Assembly: GCA_900314365.1 (NCBI GenBank)
Contig: OMVH01000162.1
Span: 1-9,533 of the forward strand
Direction of reading: 5' to 3'
DNA from: an uncultured Prevotella sp.
GTDB taxonomy: Bacteria > Bacteroidota > Bacteroidia > Bacteroidales > Bacteroidaceae
DNA: 9,533 bases
Shown: one piece after another, positions 1 to 7,585 of the stretch
Layout of the letters: the number at the start of each line of letters is the position of its first letter
How positions within the stretch are numbered: position 1 is the first letter of the stretch
The notes under the pieces: generated by a model
What the model was told of the DNA's origin: nothing
The model's database searches: none
What the model saw: only the letters and a program-made list of their open reading frames with translations
Made by a program: the position numbers and the translations under genes

Positions 1-876
1 GTTCCGGAATTCACCTACGACAAGCTCCTTGCCAACCTCGGCAGCATGAGCAACAGCGGATTCGAGCTTGGACTCGGCATCACGCCGCTGCAGACCAAGG
101 ACATGGAACTCAACGTGAACGTGAACCTCTCTTTCCAGAAAAACAAACTGATTTCGCTCAGCGGTGATTACAAGGGCACTCATCTCTCGGCCTCGGAGTA
201 CACGCCCATGGCCAGCCTCAACGGTGCTGGCTTTCACGGCGGCTACAACCATGTGGTCTACCAGGTTGTAGGTCAGCCCCTCGGTGTCTTCTACCTTCCT
301 CACTGCACAGGTCTCACCACCGACGAGAACGGGAACAAGACCTACGAGATAGCCGACCTCAACGGCGACGGCAAGGTGGACCTCTCCGACGAAGGCGACC
401 GCTACATCGCAGGCCAGGCCACTCCAAAGATGACCTTGGGCTCGAACATCAGCTTCCGCTACAAGCGCTTTGACTGCTCGCTGCAGATGAATGGTGCCTT
501 CGGACATAAAATCTACAACGGTACGTCGCTCTCCTACATGAACATGTCGAGCTTCCCCACATACAATGTGCTGGCCAAAGCGCCCAAACAAAAGATTAAG
601 GGGCAGGAAGCTACCGACTACTGGCTTGAGAACGGCGACTACCTGAACTTTGACTACCTGACCGTCGGATGGAATCTTCCCGTGGAGAAGTGGACGCGCT
701 ACATCAGCTCGCTGCGTGTTTCATTCTCCGTCAACAACCTCGCCACAATCACTGGCTACAGCGGACTCACGCCCATGATTAACAGCTATGTGGCCGGACC
801 CACCTTAGGGCTCGACGACAAACGCTCCTATCCTCCCTACCGCTCCTACAGCATCGGAGTGAGCGTGCAGTTCTGA
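1..876 (+). CDS. SusC/RagA-family TonB-linked outer-membrane transporter, C-terminal part
   Basis: The reading frame is open from base 1 to the TGA at 874-876, giving 291 residues. Family members are usually about 1000 residues, so the N-terminus (signal peptide, carboxypeptidase-like domain, plug, most of the barrel) lies left of the window. An in-frame ATG at 46 is internal and not a real start. SusC proteins form the 22-strand barrel that, with a SusD lid, imports oligosaccharides or peptides using TonB energy. Visible family traits are the early N-S-G-F-E-L strand, a DxNxDGxxD calcium-type loop near bases 355-393, the following Y-I-A-G-Q-A-T-P-K-M strand, alternating aromatic beta-strands, and a C-terminal strand ending V-Q-F, whose final Phe is typical of proteins inserted by the BAM machinery. 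A susD homologue follows after 32 bases, almost certainly in the same operon. Substrate is unknown. Confidence 0.96.
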   Translation, partial: VPEFTYDKLLANLGSMSNSGFELGLGITPLQTKDMELNVNVNLSFQKNKLISLSGDYKGTHLSASEYTPMASLNGAGFHGGYNHVVYQVVGQPLGVFYLPHCTGLTTDENGNKTYEIADLNGDGKVDLSDEGDRYIAGQATPKMTLGSNISFRYKRFDCSLQMNGAFGHKIYNGTSLSYMNMSSFPTYNVLAKAPKQKIKGQEATDYWLENGDYLNFDYLTVGWNLPVEKWTRYISSLRVSFSVNNLATITGYSGLTPMINSYVAGPTLGLDDKRSYPPYRSYSIGVSVQF

Positions 877-908
877 CCTTATCATCCTTCAACCAATTCA
901 CCAAGCAC

Positions 909-2543
<1,635 letters not shown>

Positions 2544-2549
2544 GAGCTT

Positions 2550-2581
2550 GGAACAATGGCCGGCAAGCGACAGCTTGTTCC
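2550..2581 (+). terminator. Possible weak hairpin just after susD
   Basis: GGAACAA (2550-2556) pairs perfectly with TTGTTCC (2575-2581) around an 18-base loop, seven bases past the susD stop. What follows is pyrimidine-rich (CCCTTACTTC) but has no run of T, so this is at best an imperfect intrinsic terminator or a 3' stabilising hairpin. Confidence 0.25.
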
Positions 2582-2821
2582 CCTTACTTCAAGAGCTCCA
2601 CACGGCTACTCTGCCAGCACTGCGCCATTGTAGGGACAGGCTCAGAGAGGCAAGTAACAGCTGAGTGCTGCGAGCCTGCGGTGAGAGTCCTAACAATAGC
2701 CCTGAAACGGCCCAGAAGAGGTCAAGGATATCTTGATAGAGATACAATAAGCCAAGGGTAAGTGAAGCGCAGCCCGGGATATATCCTTCCCCCTATTGCT
2801 TCTCGCGCTCGTGCTTACCAT

Positions 2822-2879
2822 AGGACAAATCTTAATGCGATGATAACCTACGTGTTGCTTCGTAGTAATAATTTGTCCT
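2822..2879. repeat. Nested inverted repeat (9-bp outer, 5-bp inner arms)
   Basis: AGGACAAAT (2822-2830) is the exact reverse complement of ATTTGTCCT (2871-2879). Inside it CTACG (2848-2852) pairs with CGTAG (2861-2865) over an 8-base loop. The symmetric nested arrangement could form a stem with an internal loop in RNA or a protein-binding palindrome in DNA. There is no coding content and no obvious target-site duplication that I can confirm. Confidence 0.5.
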
Positions 2880-3025
2880 TATGACTGTTTTATTAAGGCT
2901 TTGCATAAGGATTTAAAACATTACTCTTAGAGGTTATTGGCAGCATACGGACGGCCTTAGTACGCCGCTCTCCGAGCATCAGCCAGAATGTCTCCGTGCT
3001 GCAAGATGGGCCTACAACATAGAGA

Positions 3026-3043
3026 TGCGTCGGGAAGGACGCA
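3026..3043 (-). terminator. Small hairpin 20 bases beyond the miaB stop
   Basis: TGCGTC (3026-3031) and GACGCA (3038-3043) form a perfect 6-bp stem with a 6-base loop. It lies just downstream of miaB in miaB's direction, where a terminator would be expected, but the bases after it on that strand (TCTCTATG) are not a T-run, so the call is weak. Confidence 0.25.
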
Positions 3044-3062
3044 AAGACACGAGCTACTCTGT

Positions 3063-4391
3063 TTACACTTCCTTCCCCAAGAGCGTGGCGGAGGTGCTGC
3101 CTGTGATGACCACATCTACGAATTCACCGATGTGGTGGGTGCCACGGTCAATGACCACAGCCTTGTTCTGCTCCGTGCGTCCCATCAGCTGATTACGGCT
3201 GCGCTTGCTGAAACCTTCTATAAGAATGCGGAAATGATGGCCTTCGTCGCGTCTGTTGGCCTCAGCACTCATCTCGGTCTGGAGGTGGATGAGTTCGTTG
3301 AGCCGTCGTATCTTCACCTCCTCCGGCACGTTGTCAGGCAGATGCTTGGCGGCGTAGGTCCCGGGGCGCTCGCTGTATTTGAACATGAAGGCGGAATCGA
3401 ATCCCACCTCCCTGACAAGGTCGAGCGTCTGCTGATGGTCTTCCTCCGTCTCGTCGTGATAACCCACAAAGATGTCGGTGGTGAGACCGCAACCAGGAAT
3501 AATACGGCGTATGGCAGCCACTTTGTCAAGATACTGCTCGCGTGTATACTTACGGTTCATGAGCCTCAGCACTTTGTCGCTTCCGCTTTGTGCGGGGAAA
3601 TGAATATGACGGCAAAGATTAGGCTCCTCGGCAATAGCGTAGAGGATGTCGTCGCTCATGTCCTCCGGATTCGATGTGGTGAAGCGTACACGCATGTCAG
3701 GCACACTGCGGGCCACGAGGCGCAGCAGTTCTGCGAATGACGTACCCTCAACGGGGCGCTGTCCGTTAGGCAGCAATCCGTAGCTGTTGACGTTCTGCCC
3801 CAAGAGCGTCACCTCCTTGAAGCCGCGGTCGTGAAGGTCGGCCACCTCCTTGAGGATGCTCTCCACGTCGCGCGAACGCTCACGTCCTCTGGTATAGGGC
3901 ACGATGCAATAATGGCAGAAGTTATTGCATCCGCGCATGATGGTTACGAAGCCACTGACATGGTTACCGCCGATACGCTGTGGAATGATATTGCGATAGG
4001 TCTCTGTCGTAGAAAGCTTCACATCGAGAGCGGGCTGACCAATCTCAGCCGCAGCCACCATCTCGGGCAGGTTGAGATAGGCATCAGGGCCACATACAAG
4101 GTTGGCATGGTGATTGGCTATGAGGTCGTCCTTCACACGCTCAGCCATACAACCTAAGACACCGAGAATGAGCCGGCGGCCCTTCTTCTGCTCCGCATGA
4201 AGTGTGTCGAGCCGATTATAGATTTTGTTCTCTGCATTCTCCCTGACACTGCACGTGTTGAGGAAGATGGCGTCGGCCTGGTTTTCATCCTCACAGGGCT
4301 CGTAGCCGGCCATCTGCATCACCGATGCCACCACTTCACTATCGGCTACATTCATCTGGCAGCCGTAGGTCTCGATATAGAGTTTCTTCAT
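3063..4391 (-). CDS. miaB: tRNA-2-methylthio-N6-dimethylallyladenosine synthase (radical SAM methylthiotransferase)
   Basis: A 442-residue protein, normal for the family. MiaB adds a methylthio group to C2 of N6-isopentenyladenosine at position 37 of tRNAs reading UNN codons, stabilising codon-anticodon pairing; it acts in the cytoplasm with two [4Fe-4S] clusters and S-adenosylmethionine. The N-terminal UPF0004 domain shows the three auxiliary-cluster cysteines C11 (in ETYGCQMN), C47 (in NTCSVRE) and C81 (in GCMAER). The radical SAM motif CxxxCxxC is C155, C159, C162 (RGCNNFCHYCIVPYTRG). Downstream core blocks include L-L-G-Q-N-V-N-S-Y and T-T-S-N-P; the last roughly 60 residues form a TRAM RNA-binding domain. 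The exact ETYGCQMN start and NNFCHYCIVP core favour MiaB over RimO or MtaB. It is transcribed alone, divergent from the SDR-PAP2 operon, with a Bacteroidetes -7 box 26 bases before the ATG. Confidence 0.97.
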   Translation of the reverse strand: MKKLYIETYGCQMNVADSEVVASVMQMAGYEPCEDENQADAIFLNTCSVRENAENKIYNRLDTLHAEQKKGRRLILGVLGCMAERVKDDLIANHHANLVCGPDAYLNLPEMVAAAEIGQPALDVKLSTTETYRNIIPQRIGGNHVSGFVTIMRGCNNFCHYCIVPYTRGRERSRDVESILKEVADLHDRGFKEVTLLGQNVNSYGLLPNGQRPVEGTSFAELLRLVARSVPDMRVRFTTSNPEDMSDDILYAIAEEPNLCRHIHFPAQSGSDKVLRLMNRKYTREQYLDKVAAIRRIIPGCGLTTDIFVGYHDETEEDHQQTLDLVREVGFDSAFMFKYSERPGTYAAKHLPDNVPEEVKIRRLNELIHLQTEMSAEANRRDEGHHFRILIEGFSKRSRNQLMGRTEQNKAVVIDRGTHHIGEFVDVVITGSTSATLLGKEV

Positions 4392-4416
4392 TATTCCTTC
4401 GCTGAAAATATGGATG

Positions 4417-4452
4417 CAAAGTTACAAAATAGTTGCTCAACACGCGGCAAAA
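4417..4452 (-). promoter_or_regulatory. Putative Bacteroidetes-type promoter of miaB
   Basis: Read on the minus strand, TAACTTTG (4424 to 4417) matches the -7 consensus TAnnTTTG. A TTTTG lies 23 bases upstream (4452 to 4448), slightly wider than the usual -33 spacing. It sits 26 bases before the miaB ATG. Confidence 0.55.
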
Positions 4453-4482
4453 TGGTGCTCTTTTATGCTTAGATTCTGTTCT

Positions 4483-4569
4483 CCTTCACCGCCTTTGAAG
4501 GGCAGAGAAGCGTTCAAACCTTTTGTCTGAGCCAATTTCAGGCCAAAGGCCTACCGTAAGGAGAAATTG
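4483..4569. repeat. Palindromes in the miaB/SDR divergent region
   Basis: Two hairpins are visible. CCTTCA (4483-4488) pairs with TGAAGG (4496-4501) over a 7-base loop. CAATTTC (4533-4539) pairs with GAAATTG (4563-4569), and inside that stem AGGCC (4540-4544) pairs with GGCCT (4548-4552) over AAA. They lie between the two divergent promoters, so they could be operator sites or parts of an earlier transcript. No protein-binding consensus is recognised. Confidence 0.4.
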
Positions 4570-4619
4570 AAAAAAAACCGGTCTCTCCTTTGTAGAGTGC
4601 TCTTTTTAGACTAATTTTG
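4570..4619 (+). promoter_or_regulatory. Putative promoter of the SDR-PAP2 operon, with A-tract
   Basis: TTTG (4589-4592) and TAATTTTG (4612-4619) are separated by 19 bases, matching the Bacteroidetes -33/-7 arrangement. An uninterrupted run of eight A (4570-4577) lies just upstream, as in UP-type elements. The -7 box ends 20 bases before the ATG at 4640, implying a very short leader, which is common in this phylum. Confidence 0.65.
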
Positions 4620-4639
4620 CAAAACAATTTCAAATCCGG

Positions 4640-5635
4640 ATGAAGATTCTAATTACAGGTGCATCGGGCTTCATTGGCAGTTTCATTGTCGAGGAAGCTC
4701 TCAACAGAGGTATGGAAGTGTGGGCGGCTGTGCGCAGAACCAGCTCACGACGCTACTTGAGCGACCCACGGATTCATTTCATCGAGCTCGATTTCTCTTC
4801 GGTCGAACGGCTCGTTGAAGCACTCCGCAGCCATTCTTTCGACTACATTGTCCATGCGGCAGGCGTGACAAAATGCATCCGGCGCGCCGACTTCTTCCGT
4901 GTCAACACCGAGGGAACCCGTCATTTCTGTGAAGCCCTGCTGCAATTAGGCATTGTGCCTAAGCGTATGGTCTACCTGAGCAGTCTCAGCGTCTTCGGAG
5001 CCATACGCGAGCAACAGCCCTACTCTGAGATTGTTGCCACCGACACGCCGCGCCCCAACACGGCCTACGGCGAAAGCAAATGGGAGGCCGAACAGTACCT
5101 CGACAGCATCGCCTCACAGCTTCCCTGCGTCATTCTCCGCCCCACCGGTGTCTACGGTCCGCGCGAGAAGGACTATTTCATGATGGTGCAGAGCATAAAG
5201 CGACACATCGACTTCAGCGTGGGCTACAAGCGACAGGAAATCACATTTGTATATGTCAGCGACGTAGTGCAGGCCATTTTCCTCGCACTCGAGAAGGGTA
5301 CTCCGGGCCATAAATATTTCCTCAGCGACGGCTGTGTCTACACATCGGCCGACTTCAGCAACCTTGTTCATCGGGCGTTAGGCCGTCCCTGGTGGATTCG
5401 CGTGAAAGCACCCCTCTGGCTGCTCCGCCTCATCACGTTCGTGGGCGAGTACTACGGCAGGGCTACAGGCTCCATGAACGTGCTCAACAACGACAAGTAC
5501 AACATCCTCAGCCAGCGCAACTGGCGCTGCGACATCACCCCGGCACGCCGCGAGCTTGGCTACGAGCCGAAGGTCCAGTTGGCCGAAGGCGTAAGCCGTG
5601 CCGTGAAGTGGTACAAGGACAACGGATGGATCTGA
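4640..5635 (+). CDS. NAD(P)-dependent epimerase/dehydratase, extended SDR family
   Basis: A 331-residue Rossmann-fold enzyme. The N-terminal beta-alpha-beta has the dinucleotide motif G-A-S-G-F-I-G (residues 7-13), followed by H-A-A-G (72-75), the S-S-L-S-V-F-G strand (114-120) supplying the catalytic Ser, Y-G-E-S-K with Tyr143 and Lys147 as the catalytic pair, and R-P-T-G-V-Y-G-P (167-174), all diagnostic of extended SDRs. Such enzymes oxidise or epimerise nucleotide sugars, sterol-like or lipid-linked substrates; the exact substrate is not readable here. The C-terminal part has a W-W-I-R-V-K-A-P-L-W-L-L-R-L stretch (about 251-264), a hydrophobic segment seen in 3-beta-HSD-like SDRs that act at membranes; that link is inference. 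The gene opens the operon and its stop overlaps the start of a PAP2 membrane protein, suggesting a shared lipid or envelope pathway. Confidence 0.93.
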   Translation: MKILITGASGFIGSFIVEEALNRGMEVWAAVRRTSSRRYLSDPRIHFIELDFSSVERLVEALRSHSFDYIVHAAGVTKCIRRADFFRVNTEGTRHFCEALLQLGIVPKRMVYLSSLSVFGAIREQQPYSEIVATDTPRPNTAYGESKWEAEQYLDSIASQLPCVILRPTGVYGPREKDYFMMVQSIKRHIDFSVGYKRQEITFVYVSDVVQAIFLALEKGTPGHKYFLSDGCVYTSADFSNLVHRALGRPWWIRVKAPLWLLRLITFVGEYYGRATGSMNVLNNDKYNILSQRNWRCDITPARRELGYEPKVQLAEGVSRAVKWYKDNGWI

Positions 5636-6636
5636 AGCAGATGGAGATGATGAAGCGCAGACGCAAAACGGGAGCCATAGGATGGCTGCAAGACCTTTTC
5701 GCCATTGAGGCGAAACCGCGCAAGGGTCTGTTGGCCGCGGAATGGGTGGTGCTGGCCTACGCCGTAGCCACGATGCTGCTGGTGTTTTTCTGCTACACAA
5801 AGCTTGCCAATCCCGAGTCGATGGTGGCCGGCCGACTGCGTGTGATGGCAATGATGGCGATGCTTTGGGCCGTCTACAGGCTCCTTCCCTGCCGTTTCAC
5901 CCTGATGCTGCGCCTTCTCGTGCTGATGCTGCTCCTCGGATGGTGGTATCCCGACACTTACGAAATCAACCGCATTTTCACCAACCTCGATCATAGCTTC
6001 GCCTCGGCCGAGCAATGGCTCTTCGGCTTTCAGCCCGCGCTGGAGTTCTGCCGTCACTTCCCCTCGAAGCTCTTCAGCAGCCTGATGTACCTCGGCTACG
6101 GCTCCTATTATCCGCTTATCGCACTGACTGCCTTCTGGTACTTCCTGTGCCGCTATAAAGACTTCGAGCGCTGCGCCTTTGTCATCATCACAGCTTTCTT
6201 TATTTATTATGTCATCTATGACTTCGTGCCGGTGGTGGGACCGACATTCTACTTCAAGGCTGTGGGCCTTCAGGATATCGCCCACGGAGTCTTTCCGGCA
6301 TTAGGTGACTACTTCAACACCCACACCGACTGCCTTCCTGCACCGGGCTACCACGATACGGTGTTCTACAAGTTTGTGGAATATGCGCGCCTGCAGGGCG
6401 AGCGCCCCACGGCGGCCTTCCCGTCCTCTCATGTCGGAGTGGCCACCATCTGCCTGCTCTTCGCCATCCACTCGCGCCGCAAGTGGTTAATCATTCTCAT
6501 GGCACCTCTCTACGTGTTGCTCTGCCTCTCCACAGTCTACATCCAGGCCCACTATGCCATTGACGCCCTTGCCGGACTGGCTACAGGTCTGATTCTCTAC
6601 TTCGTCCTCATGGCTCTCTCGCGCCGTCTGTGCTGA
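5626..6636 (+). CDS. PAP2-superfamily integral membrane protein, Aur1/Ipt1-like (PAP2_3)
   Basis: From the ATG at 5626 the protein has 336 residues; in-frame ATGs at 5641, 5647 and 5650 are alternatives. I chose 5626 because AAGGA (5615-5619) sits 6 bases upstream and the 10-base overlap with the SDR stop implies translational coupling. Several hydrophobic segments are evident (about 40-56, 72-86, 91-107, 162-175, 184-202, 271-281, 288-303, 313-331). The catalytic signature is F-P-S-S-H (265-269, His269) followed by H309 and D313 in Y-I-Q-A-H-Y-A-I-D, matching phosphotransfer motifs 2 and 3 of lipid phosphate phosphatases and the fungal Aur1 type; a V-V-G-P-T stretch (203-207) precedes it. 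Members remove phosphate from lipids or transfer phospho-headgroups, for example inositol phosphate to ceramide. Bacteroidales make sphingolipids, so headgroup transfer is plausible, but no inositol or ceramide gene is adjacent; plain lipid phosphatase is the alternative. Confidence 0.88.
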   Translation: MDLKQMEMMKRRRKTGAIGWLQDLFAIEAKPRKGLLAAEWVVLAYAVATMLLVFFCYTKLANPESMVAGRLRVMAMMAMLWAVYRLLPCRFTLMLRLLVLMLLLGWWYPDTYEINRIFTNLDHSFASAEQWLFGFQPALEFCRHFPSKLFSSLMYLGYGSYYPLIALTAFWYFLCRYKDFERCAFVIITAFFIYYVIYDFVPVVGPTFYFKAVGLQDIAHGVFPALGDYFNTHTDCLPAPGYHDTVFYKFVEYARLQGERPTAAFPSSHVGVATICLLFAIHSRRKWLIILMAPLYVLLCLSTVYIQAHYAIDALAGLATGLILYFVLMALSRRLC

Positions 6637-6691
6637 GCGGGACGCCGGAAGTCCCCACCGGCCTCACACCCTTCAACTGACAGTAAGCCCG

Positions 6692-7486
6692 TCACTCACC
6701 AATGTCACTGACAATGCAGTCGTAGAACTGGGTGACGATGTCGAGCATATCGTTGGGCAGATATCCATAGGCTCTCTCGACAAGCTCCTCGGGTATCTCA
6801 TAGTAGGCCTCAGCAATGCTCCCGCAGATGGCTGCCTTCGTATCGGTGTCGCCACGAGCCAAAACCGCTATACGCACAGCGTCCTCAAAGGATTCCGACT
6901 CCAAGAAGCAGCGAATGGCCCAGGGCACAGTTTCCTGACAGATGCTGTCGAAGTGTCCTTCACTACCTATCTTATATATATCCTTCAGCGGAGGCATGGT
7001 GTAGCCGAAATTGTGCCTCACGCTGCTCTCCACCTCGTCCTTGGTGATGCGCACTGTGCGAAGCCAGTAGATGAGTGTGGCCACGCACTGTGCTCCTCTG
7101 ACGGCCTCGCTGTGACAATGGCTCACCTCGGCGCTCTTCTTCGCTTCGTCGAGCACCTTGTGGTAGTCGTCGAACAGCCATCCCACCGGACTCACACGCA
7201 TGGCGGCCCCATTGCCGTAGCTGGCGTGCGGAAGAGGATTCGACTGCGAGAGCCACTGCAGGAACATCCCGCCGTAGCCTCCCTTGGGATTGGGATAGCG
7301 GTGGCACCAGTCGAGCAGTGAGTCGCGGTAGCTGCGCCCGTTCATAATGGCATCGGCCACGGCAATGGTGCAGATGGTGTCGTCGGTATAATCACACGAA
7401 TCAGTAAAGAGTTTGAACCCTTCGGTGGGAATCTCGTCGAACTCGAATCTCGACCCCACAATATCTCCAATGATTGCTCCTAACAT
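6692..7486 (-). CDS. ADP-ribosylglycohydrolase family protein (DraG/ARH fold)
   Basis: A complete 264-residue protein, typical for the compact bacterial branch. The family are all-helical, two-metal (usually Mg2+) hydrolases that cleave ADP-ribose from arginine, serine or small molecules. Hallmarks: the N-terminal G-A-I-I-G-D-I-V-G-S helix (3-12) with F-E-F, the metal-binding T-D-D-T at 34-37, the G-N-G-A-A-M-R loop (91-97) with following S-P, and the C-terminal metal motif R-G-D-T-D-T (211-216), in which D213, D215 and T216 are kept. The usual first Gly of GGDTDT is Arg here. No ADP-ribosyltransferase, macrodomain or nitrogenase gene is nearby, so the substrate is open: general ADP-ribose housekeeping is my best guess. 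It converges on the PAP2 gene (55-base gap) and is divergent from the acyltransferase. Confidence 0.93.
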   Translation of the reverse strand: MLGAIIGDIVGSRFEFDEIPTEGFKLFTDSCDYTDDTICTIAVADAIMNGRSYRDSLLDWCHRYPNPKGGYGGMFLQWLSQSNPLPHASYGNGAAMRVSPVGWLFDDYHKVLDEAKKSAEVSHCHSEAVRGAQCVATLIYWLRTVRITKDEVESSVRHNFGYTMPPLKDIYKIGSEGHFDSICQETVPWAIRCFLESESFEDAVRIAVLARGDTDTKAAICGSIAEAYYEIPEELVERAYGYLPNDMLDIVTQFYDCIVSDIGE

Positions 7487-7507
7487 GCTTTAGGTCTTTT
7501 AGTGCGA

Positions 7508-7515
7508 CAAATATA
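7508..7515 (-). promoter_or_regulatory. Putative -7 box for the ADP-ribosylglycohydrolase gene
   Basis: On the minus strand TATATTTG (7515 to 7508) matches TAnnTTTG, 21 bases before the ATG at 7486. A well-spaced -33 TTTG is not evident; the nearest TTG is only 14 bases upstream. The site lies back to back with the acyltransferase promoter. Confidence 0.45.
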
Positions 7516-7535
7516 ACTATTTCCCATGACAATCC

Positions 7536-7566
7536 TTGCTTAGGAGTCGCTTTTTTGCTATTTTTG
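7536..7566 (+). promoter_or_regulatory. Putative promoter of the acyltransferase gene
   Basis: TTG (7536-7538) and TATTTTTG (7559-7566) are 20 bases apart, fitting the Bacteroidetes -33/-7 layout. The -7 box ends 19 bases before the ATG at 7586. Confidence 0.6.
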
Positions 7567-7585
7567 CCGCAAAATACAGCAAGAC

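Larger units (their letters stand above)
2544..3062. other. 519-base non-coding gap between convergent susD and miaB, rich in complementary segments
   Basis: I find no credible coding sequence on either strand; frames are short and lack family character. The stretch holds several perfect inverted pairs: 2550-2556/2575-2581 (7 bp), 2615-2621/2664-2670 (7 bp), 2637-2643/2672-2678 (7 bp), 2724-2731/2781-2788 (8 bp), 2822-2830/2871-2879 (9 bp) and 3026-3031/3038-3043 (6 bp). The density of pairings and the GGTGAGAGTCC stretch at 2680-2690 suggest a structured RNA or the eroded 5' part of a group II intron, but no reverse transcriptase or complete domain V is visible. Function unassigned. Confidence 0.5.

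Noticed and set aside
2671..2691. Group II intron domain V from the GAGCC-TGCGGTGAGAGTC similarity
   Set aside because: The complementary right half of domain V is absent, so it cannot fold as a catalytic hairpin. Only the looser structured-RNA suggestion is kept.
2988..3740. A 250-codon plus-strand frame
   Set aside because: It lies almost entirely antisense to miaB, whose catalytic cysteines and full-length match are unambiguous.
5392..5625. A longer N-terminus for the PAP2 protein
   Set aside because: It would overlap the SDR gene by more than 240 bases and encodes low-complexity Arg/His-rich sequence. The membrane protein begins naturally at 5626 or a few codons later.
6644..6662. GCCGG/CCGGC hairpin between the PAP2 and ADP-ribosylglycohydrolase genes as a terminator
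   Set aside because: It has a 5-bp stem and a 9-base loop, with no T-run on either strand.
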